Shown one piece after another: positions 35,410 to 43,182 of a DNA stretch of 64,000 bases (its first letter is position 1; every line of letters begins with the position of its first letter). Source of the DNA: Sphingomonadaceae bacterium (lineage in GTDB: Bacteria; Pseudomonadota; Alphaproteobacteria; Sphingomonadales; Sphingomonadaceae); contig JAFAZF010000065.1 in assembly GCA_019239915.1 (NCBI GenBank), positions 22,812 to 86,811 of the forward strand, given 5' to 3'. The notes beneath the pieces were generated by a model. That model did not search any database. It was not told where the DNA came from and worked only from the letters and a program-made list of their open reading frames with translations. A program made the translations under genes and the position numbers.

Positions 35410-36362
35410 GAGCGGGCCTCCCGAAGCAGCGCGCGCGCGGTGGCGAGCACGGCGAAGGTGATGAAGAAGAGCACGAGGCCGAGCGCGATCAGCGCCGAGG
35501 TGTGCATGTCGCTGGTCGCCTCCGCGAACTCGTTGGCGATCGTCGAGGCGATCGTCGAGCCGCTATCGAACAGCGAATGCGGGAAGCCGTGCGAATTGCC
35601 GATGATGAAGGTCACCGCCATCGTCTCGCCGAGCGCGCGGCCGAGGCCGAGCATGACCACGCCGATCGCGCCCTTGCGGACATAGGGGATGAGTACCGAC
35701 TTCGTCACCTCGAACGGCGTGCAGCCGAGCCCGTAGGCGGCCTCGCGGACCTGCGAGGGCACGGTGAGGAAGAGCTCGCGGAACACCGCCGACATATAGG
35801 GCAGGATCATGATCGCGAGGATCAGCGAGGCTGTGAAGATATTGGCGCCGTTCGGGATGCCGTAGAACAGCTTGGCGAGGAAGCCGTCGGACGGAAGATC
35901 CATCATCAGCGGCATCTGGATGTGCGTCGCGAACCACGGCGCGAGCACGAACAGGCCCCACATGCCGTAGACGATCGAGGGAATGCCGGCGAGCAGCTCG
36001 ACCGCGATCGCGATCGGTCGCGAGAGCCGCACCGGACAGAATTCGACGAGAAACACCGAGACGCCCACCGCGAGCGGCAGCGCGATGATGAGCGACAGGA
36101 AGGCGGTGACCAGCGTGCCGACGATCGGCCCGGCGGCGCCATAGATCTCGTTGACCGGATCCCATTCCGAGGAGGTGAGGAAATGCAGGCCGAACTGGTG
36201 GAAGGCCGGCCAGCCGCCGATGGCGAGGCTGACGACGACGCCGCCCAGCGCGGCAAGGAGGAGCGTGGCGGCGCCGAAGCAGGCGGCGCGGAAGATCGTG
36301 TCGGCTGTCGCGCCCGGGGCGCGGAGCCGTTCGCCGGCCACTATGGTCGCTTCAGCGTTCAT
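35406..36362 (-). CDS. pstC: phosphate ABC transporter permease PstC
   Basis: A 318-residue inner-membrane permease. WDPVNEIYGAAGPIVGTLVTAFLSLIIALPLAVG and GIPSIVYGMWGLFVLAPWF are PstC hallmarks, and REAAYGLGCTPFEVTKSVLIPY is the EAA loop. It pairs with PstA to form the channel that takes phosphate from PstS. The 126-bp gap to pstS contains a degenerate repeat and a strong stem-loop, which could lower expression of pstCAB relative to pstS. Confidence 0.95.
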   Translation of the reverse strand: MNAEATIVAGERLRAPGATADTIFRAACFGAATLLLAALGGVVVSLAIGGWPAFHQFGLHFLTSSEWDPVNEIYGAAGPIVGTLVTAFLSLIIALPLAVGVSVFLVEFCPVRLSRPIAIAVELLAGIPSIVYGMWGLFVLAPWFATHIQMPLMMDLPSDGFLAKLFYGIPNGANIFTASLILAIMILPYMSAVFRELFLTVPSQVREAAYGLGCTPFEVTKSVLIPYVRKGAIGVVMLGLGRALGETMAVTFIIGNSHGFPHSLFDSGSTIASTIANEFAEATSDMHTSALIALGLVLFFITFAVLATARALLREARS

Positions 36363-36375
36363 CTCTATTCACCAC

Positions 36376-36441
36376 CGCCCGTGCGCCCTGCGCGCAGTCG
36401 AAGGGCGTGCACGCAGGCAGCCCTTCGACCACGGTTTCGAC
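36376..36441. repeat. degenerate family A palindrome
   Basis: GCGCGCAGTCGAAGGGCGTGC at the left and GCCCTTCGACCACGG at the right keep the family A core (CAGTCGAAGG / CCTTCGAC) but have lost the outer arms. It lies between pstS and pstC. Confidence 0.55.
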
Positions 36442-36447
36442 TTCGAT

Positions 36448-36476
36448 CGGCCTCCGTCCAGCAGGGACGGAGGCCG
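36448..36476 (-). terminator. strong stem-loop between pstS and pstC
   Basis: CGGCCTCCGTCC and GGACGGAGGCCG form a perfect 12-bp stem with a 5-base loop, 12 bases after the pstS stop. On the transcribed strand it is not followed by a T run, so it is more likely an RNA-stabilising or attenuating hairpin that favours pstS than a full terminator. Confidence 0.6.
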
Positions 36477-36488
36477 AGTTCGCGAGTC

Positions 36489-37544
36489 TTACTTCGAGAC
36501 GTATACCGGCTTGCCGGCCGACATCACATTGGCCGCCCACTGCTTGCGGATCAGGTTCTTCACCGTCAGCGGCAGCGGGACGTAGGCGAGCGACGACGCC
36601 GCGGCGTCGCCGTTCTTGTACGCCCAATCGAAGAACTTCAGCACGCCCTGGCCCTGCGCCGCGTTCTCCTGGTTCTTGTAGACCAGGATGAAGGTGGCGC
36701 CGGTGATCGGCCAAGCGTTCGCGCCGGGCTGATCGAGCAGCAACAGGTAGTTGCCCGGGGCGGCGCCCCAGTTCGCACCGGCGGCGGCGGCGGCGAACGC
36801 CGGCTCCTGCGGCTGCGGGAACTTGCCGGCCTTGTTGCTGACCAGCGCGTAGGTGGCGTTGTTCTCCTTGGCGTAGGCATATTCGACGTAGCCGATCGAG
36901 CCGACCGTCTGCTTGACGAACGCCGAGACGCCGTCATTGCCCTTGCCGCCGATGCCCACCGGCCAGTTGATCGAGTCGGACGCGCCGACCTTCGAGGCCC
37001 AGGCCGGGCTGCGCAGCGAAAGATAGGACGTGAACAGGAAGGTCGTGCCCGAGCCGTCCGAACGATGGACGACGGTGATCGGCATCGACGGCAGGTTCAC
37101 ACCCGGGTTGATCTTCACGATGTTGGGATCGTTCCAGGTCTTGATCTGGCCGTAGAAGATCGCGGCGAGGACGTTGCCGGTCAGCTTGAGCTGGCCCGGG
37201 GCAATCCCCGGCAGGTTCACGACGGGAACGATGCCGCCGATCACGGTCGGAAACTGGTAGAGGCCCGAGCTGTTGAGATCGTCCGGCTTCAGCGGCTTGT
37301 CGGACGCGCCGAAATCGACCGTCTTCGCCTTGATCTGCTTGATGCCGCCGCCCGAGCCGATCGCCTGATAGTTGAGGCCGACGCCCGACTGCGCCTTATA
37401 GGCTTCCGCCCACTTGGCGTAGATCGGCGCCGGGAAGGTGGCGCCCGCGCCGGAAAGGTCGGCGGCGACGGCGCCGCTGGTTGCACCCGTGGCGACAATG
37501 AGGGCCGCGCCGAGCGCGCCCGCGAAGGTCTTTAACATGCGCAT
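36489..37544 (-). CDS. pstS: phosphate ABC transporter substrate-binding protein PstS
   Basis: A 351-residue periplasmic phosphate-binding protein. The signal peptide (KTFAGALGAALIVATGATSGAVAA) is followed by DLSGAGATFPAPIYAKW and the phosphate-contacting segments IGSGGGIKQI, DFGASDKPL and HRSDGSGTTFLFTSYL. All are typical PstS. ATG 37544 has GGAG three bases upstream and ATG 37538 has it at nine; either may be used. A Pho box lies about 65 bases before the start. It is the first gene of pstSCAB. Confidence 0.96.
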   Translation of the reverse strand: MRMLKTFAGALGAALIVATGATSGAVAADLSGAGATFPAPIYAKWAEAYKAQSGVGLNYQAIGSGGGIKQIKAKTVDFGASDKPLKPDDLNSSGLYQFPTVIGGIVPVVNLPGIAPGQLKLTGNVLAAIFYGQIKTWNDPNIVKINPGVNLPSMPITVVHRSDGSGTTFLFTSYLSLRSPAWASKVGASDSINWPVGIGGKGNDGVSAFVKQTVGSIGYVEYAYAKENNATYALVSNKAGKFPQPQEPAFAAAAAGANWGAAPGNYLLLLDQPGANAWPITGATFILVYKNQENAAQGQGVLKFFDWAYKNGDAAASSLAYVPLPLTVKNLIRKQWAANVMSAGKPVYVSK

Positions 37545-37608
37545 TATCTCCGATCTGCCGGGAATCATGGTACCCCCGCCCGGCAACATCTGCGGCCCTA
37601 TGGAGGGC

Positions 37609-37627
37609 ATGTTACAGGAATGTGACG
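37609..37627 (-). promoter_or_regulatory. Pho box upstream of pstS
   Basis: On the minus strand CGTCACATTCCTGTAACAT contains two 11-base-spaced half-sites, GTCACAT and GTAACAT, close to the PhoB consensus CTGTCAT. CATAGG about 9 bases downstream could be the -10 element. The position, before the first pst gene, supports PhoB control under phosphate starvation. Confidence 0.6.
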
Positions 37628-37716
37628 TGGCGCGGGCGGCGCGAAGACGGTGGGTGGTGCTTGCTCGGAGGCGAGCCGATCTGTCACATCCATTCAGTTG
37701 GTAGCGGAGCGCGTCC

Positions 37717-37872
37717 TTGGTCCACATCACCGTCGCGATCGCGCGCTTCGTCGAGATCCTGTTGTTCGACATCGCGCGCGCCGCCGCCGGGCTGCTGGCG
37801 CTGGGGCTGCTCGCGCTGGGCGGCGTCGTGCTGGGTTTGGTCTGGCTGCGGCGGATGATGCGGCGGCGCTGA
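37717..37872 (+). CDS. small membrane protein (51 aa), function unknown
   Basis: TTG start at 37717 with GGAG seven bases upstream. The peptide begins MVHITVAIARFVEILLFDIA, followed by a hydrophobic helix (about 22-43, GLLALGLLALGGVVLGLVW) and ends LRRMMRRR. Forty-nine of the 51 codons or more end in G or C, much stronger coding periodicity than in the other frames here. A single-pass protein with a basic cytoplasmic tail is expected. It is divergent from pstS; CTGTCACAT at 37681 resembles one Pho half-site. Confidence 0.5.
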   Translation: MVHITVAIARFVEILLFDIARAAAGLLALGLLALGGVVLGLVWLRRMMRRR

Positions 37873-37893
37873 GGGGCTGATTCCAAACTTGCC

Positions 37894-37973
37894 TCCGTTC
37901 GTGCCGAGCGCAGTCGAGGCACGTGGACGGCACGATTGCGGCACGTCCCTCGACTGCGCTCGGGACGAACGGA
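37894..37973. repeat. REP-like palindrome, family A (copy 3, best preserved)
   Basis: TCCGTTCGTGCCGAGCGCAG with TCGAGGCACGTG is almost perfectly inverted in GCACGTCCCTCGACTGCGCT with CGGGACGAACGGA, giving a stem of about 30 bp with a loop of about 15. It lies between the small membrane protein and the end of the glycosyltransferase gene. Confidence 0.9.
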
Positions 37974-38014
37974 CCACTTCAGATGCTCGAGCCGTCAGGT
38001 TGCCCGGAGACTGC

Positions 38015-39169
38015 CTACCGCCCCCGCTTGCGCCAGATCGTCGCGGCCGAGGCGAGGTAGTTCCAGCCGGCACCGACGACCGCGCCGCACAGCGCCGCCG
38101 CCCACCAGCGATGTTCGCGCGAGAAGATCGCGGCGCTGACGCCGATGTTGGCGAGCGCGCCCATGCCGCAGATCAGGTAGAAGCTGACGAGCCCGCCGAT
38201 CAGGCTGAGCCCGGTCAGCCGACGCTCGCGGAAGGTGAGCGCGTTGTTGAGCAGGAAATTGCAGCAGATCGCCACCGCCACCGCGATCGCCTGCGCCCGC
38301 ACGAACGGCAGCCAGCGCAGCCCGAGCCGCAGCACTGCGAGGTTCACGATCACGCCCGACAGTCCGACCAGCGCGAAGCCGACGAAGCGCTGCGCGAGCA
38401 GCCGCCTGATCCCCTTGCCCGCGATCAGGCCGAGATAATCGAGCGTGACTCCGAAGCCGAACTTGCTCTCGCCGGCGTGGCGGTTGCGGAACTCGTAGGG
38501 AAATTCCTCGACGGTGAGCGCCGGCTGCGCCGAGGACAGGATGTCGAGCAGGATCTTGAAGCCGCCGCGGGAGAGCTGCGGCACGAGATCGATCACCGCA
38601 GCACGCCGCACGACGAAGAAGCCGCTGAGCGGATCGGAGACGTCGGTGCCCGTGACCATCCGGCCGAGCCGCGTCGCCATCCGGCTCGCGAAGGCGCGAT
38701 GCTCCGACCATTCGCCGAGCGAGCCTTCATCGTGATAGCGCGAGCCGACCGCGACATCGGTGCGGCCGGCGGCGACGGCCGCGATCATCGCCGGCAGGAT
38801 GCTCTCGTCATGCTGGAGATCCGCGTCGATCACCGCCACGATCTCGGCGGTCGTCGCCAGCATGCCCTCGATCGCCGCAGAGGCGAGGCCGCGCCGCCCA
38901 TAGCGCCGGATCAGGCGGACGTCCGAACGGGTGCGCGCGAGCTCCTCGATCAGCGCCGCGGTGCCGTCCTGCGACCAATCGTCGACGAACAGATAGTCGA
39001 CCGACTGTCCGGCGAGCGCGGCGTCGAGCGCGGCGATCAGAGGGCGGACATTCTCGCGCTCGTCGAGCGTTGGGATGACGATCGTGCAACTCGGAGCCGG
39101 AGCGGCGACGGGGTGGAAGCCATGCCCGCGGGCAAGCTTCTCGGCATTCAGCAACACGACATTGTCCAC
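38015..39169 (-). CDS. GT2 glycosyltransferase (DPM1-like) fused to GtrA membrane domain
   Basis: A 384-residue two-domain protein. Residues 27-240 are a GT-A fold glycosyltransferase (CTIVIPTLDERENVRPLI, the DXD-containing VIDADLQHDESIL, GSRYHDEGS), similar to polyprenyl-phosphate mannose/glucose synthases. Residues about 255-384 are four helices of the GtrA/DPMS type (RFVGFALVGLSGVIVNLAVL, NFLLNNALTFRERR). It should make a polyprenyl-phosphate-linked sugar and help flip it across the membrane. No glycosylation cluster adjoins it. The pairing of both functions in one chain is known in several bacteria. Confidence 0.9.
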   Translation of the reverse strand: MDNVVLLNAEKLARGHGFHPVAAPAPSCTIVIPTLDERENVRPLIAALDAALAGQSVDYLFVDDWSQDGTAALIEELARTRSDVRLIRRYGRRGLASAAIEGMLATTAEIVAVIDADLQHDESILPAMIAAVAAGRTDVAVGSRYHDEGSLGEWSEHRAFASRMATRLGRMVTGTDVSDPLSGFFVVRRAAVIDLVPQLSRGGFKILLDILSSAQPALTVEEFPYEFRNRHAGESKFGFGVTLDYLGLIAGKGIRRLLAQRFVGFALVGLSGVIVNLAVLRLGLRWLPFVRAQAIAVAVAICCNFLLNNALTFRERRLTGLSLIGGLVSFYLICGMGALANIGVSAAIFSREHRWWAAALCGAVVGAGWNYLASAATIWRKRGR

Positions 39170-39282
39170 GCGGTCGACCCCTTGATGCCGGCGTTCCGGG
39201 CCCTTGCCTTGGCAGGCGAACCGCTCTTTTGTGTTTCAGAACGTGGCAGGATTATTTCCGTGCCATGGCGTCGAAGAAAGCG

Positions 39283-39723
39283 CTAGGCCTTCAGGAGCGT
39301 GCGCACGCCGTCGCGCTCGCGTTTGAGGTGGGTGCGCAGTCGGGCGATCTCCACCATCGTCGCCGCCCGGTAGGCCGCAGGGCGATCGAGGATCGCCGCC
39401 GCGCCCCATTTGAGTACGTGCGCGCGGAACGCCTCGCCGACTGCAACACAGCTTTCCTTCATCGCTGCCGCTGCGGCCGAGCGGGGGCCGCCTTGCGCGA
39501 TCAGCGGATCGAACAACCGCACATGCTTGAAGATCTGATATTCGGAGAGCAGGCGGGCGAGCTCCCAGCGGATATGGCCGATCTCGCCGGCATCGAGCTT
39601 GCCGCGCGCCGCCAGCGCCATTTCGGCGCGGGCGAGCAGCGCCTCGATGCGGTCCTGATAACCGATCAGGCGCTTGTGCGGGGAGGTGAGCCCGTCGGCC
39701 TGGATGCGGGAATGTGCGGTCAT
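39283..39723 (-). CDS. hypothetical helical protein (146 aa) in the TpsB operon
   Basis: A 146-residue, mostly alpha-helical, soluble protein with no signal peptide: long amphipathic helices such as LIGYQDRIEALLARAEMALAA and IRWELARLLSEYQIFKHVRL. I recognise no family. Its ATG overlaps the TpsB stop by four bases (ATGA), so it is coupled to the transporter and likely works with it, perhaps in the cytoplasm as a chaperone or regulator. That role is inference from position only. Confidence 0.75.
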   Translation of the reverse strand: MTAHSRIQADGLTSPHKRLIGYQDRIEALLARAEMALAARGKLDAGEIGHIRWELARLLSEYQIFKHVRLFDPLIAQGGPRSAAAAAMKESCVAVGEAFRAHVLKWGAAAILDRPAAYRAATMVEIARLRTHLKRERDGVRTLLKA

Positions 39724-41351
39724 CGGAGATCGTAGCTCCAGCCGACCGAGAAGCGCCAGTGATCGCGATAGCTCGGATAGGGATTGTCGATCGAATGGGC
39801 GAGCTCGAGGTCGAGCTGCCCCTTCTGGAGATAATCGAGCCGCACGCCCGCGCCCGCCGAGGCGAGGTCGTAGTCTGCCGGCAGGAACGGCCCGCGGGCG
39901 AGCAGGTGGACGCTGCCGCCGTCGACGAAGCCATAGAGCTCGGAGCCCATCCAGTTCCTCGGCAGCGCCGGTCGCCAGGCGAGCTCGCCCGAACCCGCAT
40001 AGCCGCTGTCGCCGGTCAGAATCGCGGTGTCGAAGGCGCGGCCGTAATCGGGGCCGCCGAGCACCATGCGCTCGGCCGCGGGCAGCGGCTGCCAGCTATA
40101 CTGGCCGATGCCGCGCACGCGCAGGACGAGATGCTTGCCGATCGCGCGGTCATATTCGGCGCGCGCGGTGAGCTTGGTGAAGACGGTGTCGGCGAGCGGC
40201 GCGGTGACGCGGGCGCCGGCGAAATCGAGCCCGCGGCTCGCCGATCCGCCGAGCGTCAGCGTGCTGTCGGCCTCGACGTCCGAATAGGCGAGCGCGACGC
40301 GGGCGGCGCGGGTCCGCTCAGTCGCGATCAGGCTGCCGAGGGCGGCGTTGTTGCTGTTGGTGCCGTCGATGCTGGCGCTGGCGACGAGGTTCTTCTTATA
40401 GCCGCGCACGATCGGATAGCTGAGGCCGACGCCGGCCGTCTCGGCGTCGCCGTGGATGTCGGTGTGGCGCGGCCGCGTCGTCAGATAGCCGCCGGAAACC
40501 GAGAGCCTGAGCCCGTCCCTGCCGATCGGTGTCGAGTGGCTGATCGCGGCATAGCGGTAGCGCTTGAGGTCGATCGCCGATGCCGCGGTGATGTCGGTCT
40601 CGTCGCCCTCGCGGAAGAGGTGGTAGAGCTTGGCGTTCGCCGCGCCTTCGCCGACGCCGAGCAGCTCGGTGCCGTGATTGTCGAGCCCGGCGGTGAGCGT
40701 ATCCTTCGCCCATTTGAGCGTGAGCACGAGCACGACGCCGCCGGGCGCGAAGCCGCGCATCAGGTTGGCGTCGACCTTGAGGCCGGGGATGTCGCGAATG
40801 AGCGAGAGATAGCGTTCGAGCACGCGGCGGGTCAGCGGCCGCTGCTTGGCCATGCGCTCGGCATAGGCCTTGATCAACTCGACGTGGCGGCCTTGCGTGT
40901 CGCCGTTGATCACGATGTTCTCGATGAAGCCCTCGGCGACCTGGACGTGGACAACGCCGCTCGAGAGGTCCTGCGCGGGGATCTGGATCGTGTAGAGCGC
41001 GATGTTCGCCTTGCCATAAGCGTCGGACATCGCGGCGGCGAGCTTGCCGAGCGTTTCACGAGAGGCGGGCTGGCCGAGGAAGGGCTTGGCCGCCTGGGCG
41101 ACGCGCGCAGGCACCTCGACGCCGTCGAACACCAGCCTGGCGATCCGGGTCGCCGGCGCCTCGGCATCGATCTTGGGCGGCGGCGCCTGCGGCGTCGGCG
41201 CGGGGTGCTGCTCGGCAGCGGCTGGCGCCGGCAGGCGATCGACGCGATCGCGATCGATGATCAGCGGTGCGTCGGGACCGGGCTGCGCCGCCGCGGCGGC
41301 GGCAAGGCTCGCGCAGGCGGCAAGCGCAGCCGCGCGGGTGTGAATACGCAT
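39720..41351 (-). CDS. TpsB-like outer-membrane transporter (ShlB/FhaC/HecB family)
   Basis: A 543-residue two-partner-secretion transporter of the Omp85 superfamily. A signal peptide (to about 22) is followed by a Pro/Ala-rich linker, a POTRA domain (RIARLVFDGVEVPARVAQAAK... IALYTIQIPAQDLSSGVVHVQVAEGFI), a second POTRA-like segment (about 140-195) and a C-terminal 16-strand barrel ending RFSVGWSYDLR. The barrel contains a conserved GFVDGGSV strand. Such proteins export large beta-helical TpsA proteins; none is encoded here. Its operon partner upstream (59 bp) is the Ser/Gly repeat protein. Confidence 0.88.
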   Translation of the reverse strand: MRIHTRAAALAACASLAAAAAAQPGPDAPLIIDRDRVDRLPAPAAAEQHPAPTPQAPPPKIDAEAPATRIARLVFDGVEVPARVAQAAKPFLGQPASRETLGKLAAAMSDAYGKANIALYTIQIPAQDLSSGVVHVQVAEGFIENIVINGDTQGRHVELIKAYAERMAKQRPLTRRVLERYLSLIRDIPGLKVDANLMRGFAPGGVVLVLTLKWAKDTLTAGLDNHGTELLGVGEGAANAKLYHLFREGDETDITAASAIDLKRYRYAAISHSTPIGRDGLRLSVSGGYLTTRPRHTDIHGDAETAGVGLSYPIVRGYKKNLVASASIDGTNSNNAALGSLIATERTRAARVALAYSDVEADSTLTLGGSASRGLDFAGARVTAPLADTVFTKLTARAEYDRAIGKHLVLRVRGIGQYSWQPLPAAERMVLGGPDYGRAFDTAILTGDSGYAGSGELAWRPALPRNWMGSELYGFVDGGSVHLLARGPFLPADYDLASAGAGVRLDYLQKGQLDLELAHSIDNPYPSYRDHWRFSVGWSYDLR

Positions 41352-41410
41352 GACTTCCCCTGTGTCGAAAAGATCGGGGGCGCGTGGTCCAGGCGCGCCC
41401 CCGACCGCGG

Positions 41411-42877
41411 TCAGCGGCCGAGCAGCCCGCCGAGCAGCGTGCTCGTCGAGCCGCCGGTGTTGGCGGCCGTCGTGGCGGTGGTCGTGGAGACCGGCAGCAG
41501 GCCGCCGGTGCTGACCGTGCCGGTGCCGGTGCCAGACAGCGCGCCGGTCGCGACCGGCAGCGCGCCGGTGACGGTGTTGACGACGTTGCCGACGGTGTTG
41601 GTTACGCCGCCGAGCAGGTTGCCGGTGCTCGGCGTGGTGACGCTGCCGCCGCCCGCCACCGTGCCGGTGAGCGCACCCGTCGCGGGCAGCGCGCTCGTGA
41701 CGCCGTTGACGACGCTACCGACGGTGCTGGTCACGCCGCCGAGCAGGTTGCCGGTGCTCGGCGTCGTCACGCTGCCGCTGCCGGTCACGCTGCCGGTGAG
41801 CGCGCCGCTGATCGGCGACGCGCCGGTCACGGTGTTGACGACGCTGTTCACGGTATTGCCGACGGTGCCGAGCACGTTCCCGGTGCCGGTTCCGGTCGTG
41901 CCGGTGCCGCCGAGGATGGTATTGCCGCCGACCGCGAGGGTGACCGGCTGGCCGTTGCTGGCGACGCCGACGGTAGCGAGCGAACCGCTCGCCTGCGTCG
42001 GCGAGCCGACGCTTGCGCCGATCAGCGCGCTGCCGGCGGCGGGAGTGCCGTTGCCCACCGTAGCGGAGACGAGATTGCCGGCACCGGGTACGACGCCGTT
42101 GAGCGCGCTGTCGAGCGCGCCGGTGTTGGCGTTGACGCCGACGACGGTGTTGCCGCTGAGCACGGTCGCCGTCACCGGGCTGCTGCCGCCGCCGACGACG
42201 TTCGTGCCGCCCGCGGTGAGCGTGACGGGGCTGTTGGCGCCGAGCAGGCCGGCGCCGGTGCCGCCGGTGGTTCCGGCGCCGAGATTGGCGACGGTCTGGC
42301 CGACGGTATCGACCAGGCCGCTGACGGTGTTGGTGACCGGCGTCGTCACCGCGCCGACCGCGGGCAGCGTGGCGTTTACGTTGGTGCCGACGCTGGTGGT
42401 GGCGTTGCCGACGCCGAGCAGCGCATTGCCGGTCGACGCGAGCACGCCGCCAAGCAAGCCGTTGCTCGTCGTCGTGCCGGTGCCCGTGCCCGTGCCGTTG
42501 CCGGCGGTGACGGTGACGCCGATCCCGGTCGTACCGGTGCCGCCGCTGCTGGAGCTGGTCGTGCCGATCGTGACCCCGATGCCGCCCGAGCTCGATCCGC
42601 CCGAGCTGGACGTGCCGCCGCTCGAGCTCGACGAAGAACCGCCCGAGCTGGAGCTCGACGAGGTGCCGCCGCTGCTGCTCGAGCTGGTCCCGCCGCTCGA
42701 CGACGAGGTGCCGCCGCTGCTCGAGCTGGTGCCGCCGCTCGAGCTGGAGCTGGAGCCCGGATCGTTGCCGATCGAGGCGAGGCGCAGCGTGCCCGAGCCG
42801 CTGCAGGCGGCGCAAAGCAGAAGAATACCGATAGATGCGGTGCCGGCGGCAAGCCGCGCGGTGGATGAAACTTGCAT
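41411..42877 (-). CDS. exported Ser/Gly/Thr-rich low-complexity repeat protein, candidate TpsB substrate
   Basis: A 488-residue protein with an N-terminal export signal (ARLAAGTASIGILLLCAACSG; Cys25 may be lipidated although the position -3 residue is Cys rather than Leu). Residues about 42-110 are Ser4-6-Gly-Gly-Thr runs; the rest is Gly/Thr/Val/Asn-rich with motifs GNLLGGVTNTVGNVVNTVTG, including two tandem 43-44 residue units. There are almost no charged residues after residue 40. It lacks the TPS domain of filamentous haemagglutinins. GGAG is eight bases before ATG 42877. First gene of the operon with the TpsB and the 146-residue protein. Probably a surface fibre or matrix protein, by inference. 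Confidence 0.75.
   Translation of the reverse strand: MQVSSTARLAAGTASIGILLLCAACSGSGTLRLASIGNDPGSSSSSSGGTSSSSGGTSSSSGGTSSSSSGGTSSSSSSGGSSSSSSGGTSSSGGSSSGGIGVTIGTTSSSSGGTGTTGIGVTVTAGNGTGTGTGTTTSNGLLGGVLASTGNALLGVGNATTSVGTNVNATLPAVGAVTTPVTNTVSGLVDTVGQTVANLGAGTTGGTGAGLLGANSPVTLTAGGTNVVGGGSSPVTATVLSGNTVVGVNANTGALDSALNGVVPGAGNLVSATVGNGTPAAGSALIGASVGSPTQASGSLATVGVASNGQPVTLAVGGNTILGGTGTTGTGTGNVLGTVGNTVNSVVNTVTGASPISGALTGSVTGSGSVTTPSTGNLLGGVTSTVGSVVNGVTSALPATGALTGTVAGGGSVTTPSTGNLLGGVTNTVGNVVNTVTGALPVATGALSGTGTGTVSTGGLLPVSTTTATTAANTGGSTSTLLGGLLGR
41546..41806 (-). repeat. two tandem 129-132 bp coding repeats in the Ser/Gly protein gene
   Basis: The units at 41806-41678 and 41677-41546 encode GALTG(S/T)V...TTPSTGNLLGGVT with the same order of motifs; GCCGCCGAGCAGGTTGCCGG recurs exactly 129 bases apart (41606 and 41735). 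Degenerate relatives continue on both sides. Tandem coding repeats of this kind can change in number by recombination. Confidence 0.7.
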
Positions 42878-43182
42878 TTCCCTGTCTCCCAAAACTCGTG
42901 GCGGGGCGACAGTTTTCTAGGCGATGCTTTATTCCAAGGCGTTGATGGGTGCGGTTAGGCCAAGATAATGCCGATCAATACTTGCCACACGCAATTTGCG
43001 TAACAATTCGAGCCGCTACGCAGACGTAAGGCCAGTTACCGGCACTGATGCGTGCGGCGAATTGGCGAAACCTCTGCGCGATCTACGGAGCTTCGCCGGC
43101 GCTTCCCCGTCCGCATTGACCGACGCGGCGGCCGCGCGCATCGCGCAGGGCGTTGTAGTCCTAACAGATGAAGGCGGTCGCG
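42878..43182. other. divergent intergenic region (305 bp) with a 13-bp palindrome
   Basis: Lies between the Ser/Gly protein operon (minus) and the ROK kinase (plus). ACGCAATTTGCGT at 42989-43001 is a perfect inverted repeat around one T and is a candidate operator. The DNA from 42900 to 43010 is less GC-rich than the surroundings, as expected for promoters. I see no small coding frame with a ribosome-binding site. Confidence 0.45.

Noticed and set aside
39714..42920. Very long plus-strand open frame (over 1000 codons) opposite the TpsB operon
   Set aside because: Antisense shadow of GC-rich genes; its sequence is low-complexity Pro/Val/Leu or Arg/Ala and has no start signals or domains, whereas the minus-strand frames encode recognisable proteins.
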